Origin: Gemmatimonadota bacterium
Lineage (GTDB): Bacteria; Gemmatimonadota; Gemmatimonadetes; Longimicrobiales; UBA6960
DNA: 7,365 nucleotides
Direction: 5' to 3'
Assembly (NCBI GenBank): GCA_019347995.1
Contig: JAHWKH010000114.1
Location: forward strand, 1-7,365
Below are positions 1 to 6,236 of this stretch, one piece after another (position 1 is the stretch's first letter; each line of letters opens with the position of its first letter). The notes beneath the pieces were generated by a model, which had not been told where the DNA came from, did not search any database, and worked only from the letters and a program-made list of their open reading frames with translations. The position numbers were made by a program, and so were the translations under genes.

Positions 1-242
1 CGGTCGACCCGCTCGGGCGGCAGCTCGGAGTCTGGGTTCTGGGCGTAGTAGAGCTGTCGCTTGGTGCGGAAGTGGTCTCCGTCCCCGGGCATGTAGGTGC
101 CGATGAAAAGGGCCTTGCCGCCGCCGGTGGAGACCGGGACGAAGCGGTCGAGGACGATTGCGTTGCGGATGGTCCAGGGGGCGAGGACGAGCGCGAACGC
201 GACGAGGAAGCGCGCGTCGAGCCGGCGGCGTGGCCGGTCGAC
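1..242 (-). other. GT39/ArnT-like membrane glycosyltransferase segment in frame with the carboxypeptidase
   Basis: Residues about 450-528 of the minus-strand frame read as the interior of a polyprenyl-phosphate-sugar-dependent membrane glycosyltransferase. A basic stretch (DRPRRR) leads into a hydrophobic segment at 460-471, then APWTIRN (469-475), RFVPVSTGGGKALFIGTY and an acidic/basic loop. In the GT39/PMT/ArnT-like families, a membrane helix ending in PW-x-x-RN, followed by a G/R-F-V-P-V-S-T-G/N-G-G stretch and an IG(N/T) turn, is a recurrent pattern. I recall the STGGGKALF-IGTY version from Actinobacteria such as Thermoleophilia; that is memory, not a search. The N-terminal catalytic Asp region such a protein needs is absent, replaced by the peptidase. 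It may be a fusion, a deletion scar or an assembly join near 240-300. Confidence 0.6.
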
Positions 243-1586
243 CGCCGTGTCGGCGATGCGGGGGTCGAGCCTCTGCGTCGTGATCGAATGGATCCCGTGG
301 GCGCGGGCGTCGGCCCGGAAGGCGCGTCCCGCCCGCTCCACCTCGATCCCCTGCTCCAGGAGGAGGTCCACCAGCGCCCGCGAGCGGTCCGCGTCGCCCT
401 CGGCGACCAGGAGGAAGTCGGGCTGGCCCGCGTCCACGTTGCGGTGGAACGCGGCGAAGTCGCCGAGAAGCTCCGTGCGTCGCATGGCCGCGGCCCGGGC
501 CGTCGCCTGTCCGCTGGTGCGGTGGTGCTGGGCGCGCTCGCGCAGGGTGAGGACCGTCCCGTCGGGACGCTCCACGGCCAGGCCCGCGAAGCCGCCCCCG
601 GCCTGCTCGTAGGTCATGCCGATGGAGCCCAGGAGCCCGGGCCAGCTGTCGCCGTAGCCCGGATAGAACTGGTCGTAGGACTCGCCCGTGTAGTAGAGCC
701 ACCCCTCCCGGTCGAAGGCCGCCGCGTTCGCCTCGCCGAAGATGCGGCCCCACTTGAGCGTGGTCTCCGGATAGAGCGGGTTGATGGGCTCGGCGGCCGG
801 GAAGAAGAAGTAGCTCGACTGGTAGCTCATCTCGTGGAAGTCCACGTGCACCTGGGGCAGCCAGCGGTCCCAGGTGGCGGCCCGGGCGCGGGTCTCGATC
901 TGGCTGAGCCAGGCCCAGTCGCGGTTCAGGTCGAAGAGGTAGTGGTTGAAGCGACCTCCCGGCCACGGCTCACGGTGCTCGCGCGCCTCGGGGGCGGGGT
1001 TAGGCTCCGTTCCCCGGGCCCCGTTGTAGAAGCTCAGGTAGCGCTCGCGGCCGTCGGGGTTCAGGGCCGGATCGATGACGACCACGGCCGAGTCCAGGAC
1101 GCTCGCCACCTCCGGCGCCTCCCGGACCAGGTCCCAGGTGGTCCACATGGCGGCTTCCGACGAGGAGCTCTCGTTGCCGTGCACCCCGTACGAGAAGTAG
1201 ATCACCGCGGGCTGGCCCGACGCGATGATCTCCCGGGCCCTGGCCTCGGACGTGGCGGGGTCGGTCAGCTCACGGTTGAGCGCCAGGATCTCTTCGAGGC
1301 GCTCCCGGTGCGCCTCGCTGGCCACCAGCACCTGGAGAAGCGGCCTGCCCTCCCACGTGCGTCCGTAGGGGTGCACCGAGACCAGCGGAGTGGTTCGCTC
1401 GAGGGTGTGGAAGTACATCCCGAGCGACGCCACGTCGGTGAATTGCTCGCCCAGGTCCCACCCCAGCACGTCCTGGGGCGAGGGAGGCGTGGACGGCATC
1501 TCCTGGGCGGCCGCCCCGATCGCGAGCCCCGCGACGGCGACGAGGAACGTGCCGGCGATCCTGGGAAGACGGCGGGCTGGCGTCAC
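1..1586 (-). CDS. Secreted M14 zinc carboxypeptidase, 3' end outside window, C-terminus fused to glycosyltransferase-like segment
   Basis: Exported metallopeptidase expected to cleave C-terminal residues from peptides outside the cytoplasm. The frame is open with no stop from 1586 to the window edge (528 codons). A GTG start at 1586 gives residues 1-26 as a clean signal peptide: n-region TPARRLPR, a hydrophobic core, then AAAQE. An in-frame ATG at 1649 would add 21 unlikely residues. All M14 landmarks are visible: zinc ligands HGNE (H136, E139) and H251 in VDFHEM, R180 in NPDGRE, the N221-R222 pair in FDLNRDW, and a TYEQ motif whose E327 is the likely catalytic glutamate. Residues 389-431 (PDFLLVAEGD onward) resemble the start of the C-terminal accessory domain of large (about 800-900 aa) M14 proteins, but it is cut short. 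From about residue 450 the sequence no longer looks like a peptidase (see next entry). It is divergent from the OPT transporter, suggesting linked peptide use. The peptidase identity is firm; the C-terminal structure is not. Confidence 0.85.
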   Translation of the reverse strand, partial: MTPARRLPRIAGTFLVAVAGLAIGAAAQEMPSTPPSPQDVLGWDLGEQFTDVASLGMYFHTLERTTPLVSVHPYGRTWEGRPLLQVLVASEAHRERLEEILALNRELTDPATSEARAREIIASGQPAVIYFSYGVHGNESSSSEAAMWTTWDLVREAPEVASVLDSAVVVIDPALNPDGRERYLSFYNGARGTEPNPAPEAREHREPWPGGRFNHYLFDLNRDWAWLSQIETRARAATWDRWLPQVHVDFHEMSYQSSYFFFPAAEPINPLYPETTLKWGRIFGEANAAAFDREGWLYYTGESYDQFYPGYGDSWPGLLGSIGMTYEQAGGGFAGLAVERPDGTVLTLRERAQHHRTSGQATARAAAMRRTELLGDFAAFHRNVDAGQPDFLLVAEGDADRSRALVDLLLEQGIEVERAGRAFRADARAHGIHSITTQRLDPRIADTAVDRPRRRLDARFLVAFALVLAPWTIRNAIVLDRFVPVSTGGGKALFIGTYMPGDGDHFRTKRQLYYAQNPDSELPPERVD

Positions 1587-1729
1587 TTGAAAACACGCTC
1601 GGTGATGGAGTGTCTCGGACCGGAACGAGCCGGTGGAAGTTGACAGCATCGGCCGGGTCCGTCCACCTTCGGCCGCTGCGCGGAATCGCCCGCCGCCGCG
1701 GGCATCCCTCCCCCTGCCCCGGTACCCCC
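1587..1729. promoter_or_regulatory. Divergent intergenic region between carboxypeptidase and OPT transporter
   Basis: This 143-bp gap must hold the promoters for both flanking genes. Two things are visible. A perfect TTGACA at 1640-1645 on the plus strand could be a -35 box, but no convincing -10 follows at 16-18 bp. A short perfect inverted repeat, ACCGG-N6-CCGGT, lies at 1619-1634 just upstream of that box and could be an operator or chance in GC-rich DNA. The 20 bp before the OPT ATG are C-rich and contain no Shine-Dalgarno. No RNA gene or terminator is seen. Confidence 0.3.
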
Positions 1730-3793
1730 ATGGCCACTGCCGAGCGCGAGATCACGAGGCGCGGGCTGCCCCCCGAGGCCTACGAGACGATCCCCGGTGA
1801 GCGCTACCCGCCCTACGTCGGGGCCCACGAGCGCCTGGACGAGTTCACGGTCAAGGCCGTGGTCCTGGGCATCCTTCTCGGTGTGGTGTTCGGGGCCGCG
1901 AACGCGTACCTGGGCCTGCGCGTCGGCCTCACCGTCAGCGCGTCCATCCCGGCGGCGGTCATGGCCGTGGCCTTCTTCCGCGTGCTGAAGAAGGGCACGG
2001 TGCTCGAGGCCAACATGGTCCAGACCATCGGCTCGGCGGGGGAGGCGCTGGCCGCGGGCGTCATCTTCACGCTGCCGGCCCTCTTCGTGTGGCAGCGCGA
2101 GGACCCCGCCGTCGTCGTCGACGTCCTCCAGATCAGCGTCATCGCGCTCTTCGGCGGCCTCCTGGGCGTCCTCTTCATGATCCCGCTGAGGAGCTATCTC
2201 ATCAGCCGCGAGCACGGCGCCCTGCCCTATCCCGAGGGGACGGCGTGCGCCGAGGTGCAGGTGGCGGGGGACCTGGGCGGAACCAAGGCGAAGCTCCTGT
2301 TCCAGGGCCTCGGGCTGGGGGCGCTCTACCAGGCGCTGGCCAACGGGCGCGGCCTCGCGCTGTGGCAGGAGTCGCCCTCGCTGGACCTTCCGGCCCGGGC
2401 GCGCATCGGCGGCGACTTCACGCCCGAGCTCCTCGGGGTGGGCTTCATCATCGGACCCAGGATCGCCGCCATCATGTTCGGAGGCGGAGCGCTGGCGTGG
2501 CTGGTGCTCATCCCGGCCATCGGCATCTGGGGCGGCACCCAGACCGTGTACCCGGCCACCGAGCCCATGTCCGCGCTGAGCTCCGACGCCATCTGGAACA
2601 ACTACATCCGTTACGTCGGCGCCGGCGCGGTGGCCTTCGGAGGCCTGATCACCCTGCTCAAGAGCCTGCCCACCATCGTGGAGAGCTTCCGTCTGGGCCT
2701 CGGCAACATCGGCGGCGCGGCAGGCGCCGCGCTGCCCCGCACGCAGCAGGACATTCCCCTCAACCTCGTCCTGGGCCTGGCGGGCCTGATGGCCGTGGCG
2801 CTGTGGCTCTTCCCCGGCGTGCCGGTGGACCTGATGGGCGGCCTGCTCATCGTGCTGTTCAGCTTCTTCTTCGTCACCGTCTCCAGCCGCATCGTCGGCC
2901 TCATCGGCTCGTCGTCGAATCCGGTCTCCGGCATGACGATCGCGGCACTGATCCTCACGTCGCTCATCTGGGTGGCGCTGGGCTGGAACGACGGCAGCGT
3001 CCAGTCCAAGGTGTCGGTACTGGCCGTGGGCGCCGTCGTGTGCATCTCCGCCGCCATCGCCGGCGACTCCTCGCAGGACCTCAAGACCGGCTTCCTCGTC
3101 GGTGCCACGCCCAGGCTGCAGCAGTGGGGCGAGATGATCGGCGTCATCACGTCGGCGGCGGTCATGGGATTCGTGCTCATCATCCTCAACGAGTCCTACG
3201 GCATCGGCACCGCCGACGGGCTGCCGGCGCCGCAGGCGACCCTCATGGCCCTCGTCATCGACGGCGTCCTCAGCGCGTCGCTCCCGTGGGGCTTCGTCAT
3301 CCTCGGCGTCGTGATCGCGGCGATCGTCGAGCTCGTGTTCCGGCTGCCTTCCCTCGCCTTCGCCGTGGGCCTCTACCTGCCCATCTCGCTGACGACGCCC
3401 ATCATGGTGGGCGGCCTCATGCGCCTCGGATTGACCCGCCGCTGGGAAGGCGTCACCCGGCCGGACGCCGGCGGCGCCGCGGAGACACCCGCCGAACCCG
3501 GCCACGAGGCGGCGGCCGGAGAGACGCCGCTGGCCGAGAAGCGCGAGCAGGGCGTCCTGTTCGCCTCCGGGCTCATCGCCGGGGCGGCGCTGGTGGGGGT
3601 CCTCATCGGCGGCCTCATCTACATGGTGACGCAGACTACGGGAGACCCCGCCGCCGCCGATCGCTGGGTGGTGGGCCACGGCTGGTCGGAGGGTCTCTTC
3701 CCCGGCTCGGACGGCCTCGTCGGCACGCTCATCTTCGTCGCGCTGTGCTGGGCGCTGTGGCGCTCGGCCAACCGGGAGATGCCGTCGACGTGA
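1730..3793 (+). CDS. OPT-family oligopeptide transporter
   Basis: Integral inner-membrane transporter (687 aa) of the OPT superfamily, whose members take up oligopeptides or metal chelates, usually driven by protons; the substrate here cannot be read from sequence. A soluble N-terminus containing YPPYV leads into a first helix with GAANAYLGLRVGLTVSASIP (56-75), typical of the prokaryotic OPT branch. Other family-like stretches are YPEGTACAEV (167-176), SSRIVGLIGSSSNPVSGMT (385-403), DLKTGFLVGATPRLQQWGE (450-468) and GLYLPISLTTPIMVGG (547-562). Many hydrophobic segments follow one another to the end. A hydrophilic Ala/Glu/Pro-rich linker (about 572-606) separates the last two helices from the rest. 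The ATG at 1730 is chosen because MATAERE directly precedes the conserved N-terminus; the frame is open further upstream to an ATG at 1610, but that extension is unlike the family. No Shine-Dalgarno is visible, so translation may be leaderless or weakly initiated. It leads a probable three-gene run. Confidence 0.9.
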   Translation: MATAEREITRRGLPPEAYETIPGERYPPYVGAHERLDEFTVKAVVLGILLGVVFGAANAYLGLRVGLTVSASIPAAVMAVAFFRVLKKGTVLEANMVQTIGSAGEALAAGVIFTLPALFVWQREDPAVVVDVLQISVIALFGGLLGVLFMIPLRSYLISREHGALPYPEGTACAEVQVAGDLGGTKAKLLFQGLGLGALYQALANGRGLALWQESPSLDLPARARIGGDFTPELLGVGFIIGPRIAAIMFGGGALAWLVLIPAIGIWGGTQTVYPATEPMSALSSDAIWNNYIRYVGAGAVAFGGLITLLKSLPTIVESFRLGLGNIGGAAGAALPRTQQDIPLNLVLGLAGLMAVALWLFPGVPVDLMGGLLIVLFSFFFVTVSSRIVGLIGSSSNPVSGMTIAALILTSLIWVALGWNDGSVQSKVSVLAVGAVVCISAAIAGDSSQDLKTGFLVGATPRLQQWGEMIGVITSAAVMGFVLIILNESYGIGTADGLPAPQATLMALVIDGVLSASLPWGFVILGVVIAAIVELVFRLPSLAFAVGLYLPISLTTPIMVGGLMRLGLTRRWEGVTRPDAGGAAETPAEPGHEAAAGETPLAEKREQGVLFASGLIAGAALVGVLIGGLIYMVTQTTGDPAAADRWVVGHGWSEGLFPGSDGLVGTLIFVALCWALWRSANREMPST

Positions 3794-3801
3794 GGGGCGG
3801 G

Positions 3802-4257
3802 GTGCGGGACCGCCGCGGGCCCCGCGGCCCCGGTGGGCCGCGAGCGGCGGCCCCGGCCCGCCGGCGGGAGCGGGTGGCTCTTCCGCTCATCCTGCTGGCC
3901 GCCGCCGCCGCGGGAAGCGGCGCGTGCGGGGCCGGCGAGCCGCCGCAGGCGGAGACGATTCCCCGCGAGACCTTCATCGCCACCTACGTGGACCTGCGCA
4001 AGGCATCGCTGGAGGGCCCGGGAGGGCCCATCGACGACGGCGAGCGCCAGCGGGTCCTCGAGGCCCATGGCGTCAGCGAGGACGACCTCCTGCGCTTCGC
4101 CGACGTCCACGGCGACGATCCCCGCTACATGCGCGAGCTCTGGGACGAGATCGAGCGCCGCCTCCAGGGTCCGCCCCCGCCCGACAGCATCGGAGCTTCC
4201 GCCAACGCGGCCTCCGGGGGTCCCCTGGCCGCGACCGACGACCACGGTACCGGCTGA
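3802..4257 (+). CDS. Small putative lipoprotein, DUF4296-like
   Basis: Short exported protein (151 aa) of unknown function. An Arg-rich n-region is followed by a hydrophobic stretch (about 25-37, VALPLILLAAAAA) and GSGAC; Cys42 is the only cysteine in the protein, which supports lipidation, although Ser at -3 makes the lipobox non-canonical. The mature part is a compact, mostly helical, acidic module, from ETFIATYVDLRKA through RQRVLEAHGVSEDDLLRF to DDPRYMRELWDEIERRL, then a Pro/Ala/Gly-rich tail. This order (Y-x-D-L, R-x-x-VL-x-x-HG, dp-x-M-x-x-lWD) recalls small DUF4296-type lipoproteins; that assignment is inference. The GTG at 3802 is preferred because GAGGGG lies 5-10 bases upstream. Other in-frame GTGs are at 3790 (overlapping the OPT stop as GTGA) and 3874 (which would lose the basic n-region). 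It lies 8 bp after the OPT gene, so it is probably co-transcribed and perhaps translationally coupled. Confidence 0.7.
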   Translation: MRDRRGPRGPGGPRAAAPARRRERVALPLILLAAAAAGSGACGAGEPPQAETIPRETFIATYVDLRKASLEGPGGPIDDGERQRVLEAHGVSEDDLLRFADVHGDDPRYMRELWDEIERRLQGPPPPDSIGASANAASGGPLAATDDHGTG

Positions 4258-4272
4258 GGCCGGTCCGCTCCC

Positions 4273-5466
4273 GTGACGTCCCACCCCAGCCTCGTCCTCG
4301 CCCCGGGCCGGGACCGGCCCGTGCGCGGCCGCCATCCCTGGGTCTTCTCGGGCTCGGTGGCGCGGGGCGAGGACGCCGCCGAGGACGGCGACGTGGTCGA
4401 CGTCGTGGCCCCGGACGGAGCCTTCCTGGCGCGCGGGCTCTACAACGGCCGCAGCCAGATCCGCGTGCGGTGCTATACCTGGGACGTCGACGAGGCGCTG
4501 GACGAGGCCTTCTGGGGCCGGCGGCTCGACGCCGCGCTGGCGCTCCGTCGCGACCTGGGGCTCGACGACCCGGAGGGAGGCTGCAGGGTCGTCTTCTCCG
4601 AAGGCGACGGCCTGAGCGGGCTGGTGGTGGACCGGTACCGCGACCACCTGGCCGTGCAGCTCACCAGCCTCGCACTGGCGCGCCGCAGCGACGTGCTCCT
4701 GGACCTGCTCGAGGCGCGGCTCGCCCCGGCGTCCATCGTGCTGCGCACCGAGAAGGGCATCCTGGAGGAGGAGGGGCTCGAGCTCCGGGACGGCGTGCTG
4801 CGGGGCACGGAGCCGCCCGAGCCGTTCCCCCTGGTGGAGAACGGGCTACGCTACCGCGTGGACGTGCGCACCGGCCAGAAGACCGGCTTCTACCTGGACC
4901 AGAGGGAAAACCGTCCGAGGGCCGCCGCCTGGGCCCGGGGGCGGCGCGCCGCGGACGTGTGCTGCTACAGCGGCGGCTTCACCCTCCCCCTGCTCCGTGC
5001 CGGCGCGACCTCCGTGGTGGGCGTGGACGTGTCGGCGTCGGCGCTTGAGCTGGCCCGGGAGAACGCGAGGGAGAACGGCCTCGGCGCCGGCGCCACGTTC
5101 GTGGAGGCCAACGCGTTCGCATGGCTGGAGGAACAGGCGGAGGCCGGCGAGCGCTACGGGCTCGTCGTCCTGGACCCACCCCGCTTCGCCCGCTCCAGCC
5201 GGGGGGTGCCCCAGGCGCTGCGGGGGTACGGCCGCCTCAACGAGCTCGCGGTCCGCTGTCTCGAGCCGGGCGGCATCCTGGTGACGTGCTCCTGCACGGG
5301 CCGCGTGAGCCGCGAGGACTTCCTCGGCGTGCTCGCACAGGTGGAGGAGCGCACCGGCCGACGGATCCGCGTGCTGGAGAGCCGGGGGCAGGCGGGCGAC
5401 CACCCGGTGTCGCCCGCCTGCCCGGAGACGGCGTACCTCAAGTGCCTGGTGTGCGCGGTGGAGTGA
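4273..5466 (+). CDS. rlmI: Class I SAM-dependent 23S rRNA m5C methyltransferase, RlmI family
   Basis: Cytoplasmic enzyme (397 aa, matching about 396 aa for E. coli RlmI) that in its family transfers methyl from S-adenosylmethionine to C5 of a 23S rRNA cytosine (C1962 in E. coli). An N-terminal PUA domain (about 5-75, with GRHPWVFSGSV at 19-29) binds RNA. A middle EEHEEH-like domain contains FSEGDGLSGLVVDRY (108-122). The linker RTGQKTGFYLDQR (199-211) is a family hallmark. The Rossmann methyltransferase domain has motif I DVCCYSGGF (228-236), GVDVSASALELA (250-261), the DPPRFA motif (301-306) and TCSCTG (338-343), which supplies the cysteines expected of an m5C enzyme. It starts with GTG; the nearest purine-rich stretch (TGAGG) overlaps the preceding stop and is about 13 bases away, so initiation probably depends on upstream translation. 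The E. coli position is assigned by family, not proven here. Confidence 0.88.
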   Translation: MTSHPSLVLAPGRDRPVRGRHPWVFSGSVARGEDAAEDGDVVDVVAPDGAFLARGLYNGRSQIRVRCYTWDVDEALDEAFWGRRLDAALALRRDLGLDDPEGGCRVVFSEGDGLSGLVVDRYRDHLAVQLTSLALARRSDVLLDLLEARLAPASIVLRTEKGILEEEGLELRDGVLRGTEPPEPFPLVENGLRYRVDVRTGQKTGFYLDQRENRPRAAAWARGRRAADVCCYSGGFTLPLLRAGATSVVGVDVSASALELARENARENGLGAGATFVEANAFAWLEEQAEAGERYGLVVLDPPRFARSSRGVPQALRGYGRLNELAVRCLEPGGILVTCSCTGRVSREDFLGVLAQVEERTGRRIRVLESRGQAGDHPVSPACPETAYLKCLVCAVE

Positions 5467-5496
5467 GGCGCTCTCGGCCCGCGGCCTACCGCAACC
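5467..5496. other. Short convergent gap between methyltransferase and barrel-like gene
   Basis: Only 30 bp separate the two facing stop codons. A weak self-complementary GGCC-CGC-GGCC lies near 5477-5487, without a T-tract. I do not consider it a supported terminator; transcripts probably overlap here or end inside the opposite gene. Confidence 0.3.
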
Positions 5497-6105
5497 TCAG
5501 CGCGGAAGGTTCAGCCCGATGGAGAGGGCCTCCCGATCGCCCAGCGTGGCCCCGAAGCGGATGGACCAGGCCGGCGTGAACGCCAGGTCCACGCCCAGGT
5601 CGACGGCGAGATCGAGGTCGAGATCGTCCGCGGTGCCGAACGCGGCGTCCAGCACCACGCGCGGAGAGACGTAGGGACGGAAGAGCACGCCGTCGGCGTC
5701 GATGTCGGCCCCGACGGAGATGCCCGCGGGCAGCGAGAGCACCACGTCGTCCCCCACGCCGACCCCCGCCCCCAGCAGCCAGAGGACTCCGAACGGCCGC
5801 TCCGCCGTGGGCAGGAGGAGGTGCCCCGACGCGTCCAGGCCGCCGAAGACGGCCAGGTCGTCGCCCGGGTCCTCGGCGAGCCCGATGCGGAACCCGTAGC
5901 CGACGGGGGCCGGATTCGAGCGGAACGTCCCCATGACGCCGATGCCGTCGCCGGGGCTGGGCTCCATGAGGTGGATGCCCCATCCGCCCGGGGAGCCGGG
6001 AGCCAGGAGCATCGGCGAGTCCCACGCCACCTGCGCCTGTGCCCCCGGGGCCACGCCCAGAAGGCCCATGATCATCGCACCGCCCCATCCCACCGCACGC
6101 TTCAT
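5497..6105 (-). CDS. Hypothetical secreted protein, likely outer-membrane beta-barrel
   Basis: Product of 202 aa with a Sec signal peptide (MKRAVGWGG, hydrophobic to about 18, cleavage expected after the AQA at 22-24). The mature chain has no long hydrophobic helix. It alternates short amphipathic stretches rich in Gly, Val, Asp and aromatic residues, e.g. GYGFRIGLAEDPGDDLAVFG, FRPYVSPRVVLDAAFG and a final SIRFGATLGDREALSIGLNL. The pattern fits a small outer-membrane beta-barrel with about 8-10 strands. No family was recognised. An unusual DDLDLDLAVDLGVDLAF run places Asp at nearly every second residue for part of its length. The start is chosen at the ATG at 6105 because it creates the signal peptide. 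The frame stays open to an ATG at 6234, but that would bury the signal inside the protein and cover the neighbour's ribosome-binding site. Upstream on the minus strand GGAGG lies 13 bases away, a weak spacing. It is a single gene, divergent from the RidA-like gene. Confidence 0.7.
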   Translation of the reverse strand: MKRAVGWGGAMIMGLLGVAPGAQAQVAWDSPMLLAPGSPGGWGIHLMEPSPGDGIGVMGTFRSNPAPVGYGFRIGLAEDPGDDLAVFGGLDASGHLLLPTAERPFGVLWLLGAGVGVGDDVVLSLPAGISVGADIDADGVLFRPYVSPRVVLDAAFGTADDLDLDLAVDLGVDLAFTPAWSIRFGATLGDREALSIGLNLPR

Positions 6106-6236
6106 CTGCACGACCGCGCCTCCATCTCTCGATTCGTGGACGATTACCTTGGGGAAGCCGCCCGGCGCAGGATCCACGCCGCCGGCGGGGTTTTCTACAC
6201 CCCATACCGTCAAAACGGCGAAGGAGGAATGCACCC
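6106..6236. promoter_or_regulatory. Divergent intergenic region upstream of barrel-like and RidA-like genes
   Basis: This is a 131-bp gap between two start codons facing away from each other. It includes the least GC-rich patch in the area (about 6190-6215, TTTTCTACACC...CGTCAAAA), a reasonable place for promoters of either strand. On the minus strand TTGACG reads from about 6214 downwards, but no matching -10 is found at 16-18 bp. Promoter boxes therefore cannot be assigned. Confidence 0.3.
6221..6227 (+). promoter_or_regulatory. Strong Shine-Dalgarno AAGGAGG for the RidA-like gene
   Basis: AAGGAGG lies nine bases before the ATG at 6237. It is the best ribosome-binding site in the window and fixes the start. 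It also excludes the nearer out-of-frame ATG at 6229, which is too close to the site. Confidence 0.85.

Noticed and set aside
72..1643. 523-codon open frame on the plus strand
   Set aside because: It is antisense to the M14 carboxypeptidase, whose frame carries every catalytic motif. The plus product is Arg/Gly/Val-rich with no family pattern, a GC-driven shadow.
1583..3679. 698-codon open frame on the minus strand opposite the OPT gene
   Set aside because: It encodes low-complexity His/Asp/Glu/Arg-rich sequence created by reading GC-rich membrane-protein codons backwards. The plus strand has clear OPT motifs.
2089..3789. Long upstream extension of the lipoprotein frame through the OPT gene
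   Set aside because: The frame is open but Arg/His/Pro-rich and overlaps a certain gene in another frame. The lipoprotein starts near 3802.
3619..4647. 342-codon minus-strand frame over the lipoprotein and rRNA methyltransferase start
   Set aside because: No recognisable domain, and it overlaps two better-supported plus-strand genes.
5467..5496. Possible terminator hairpin between convergent genes
   Set aside because: Only a 4-bp self-complementary GGCC stem with no T-tract on either strand.
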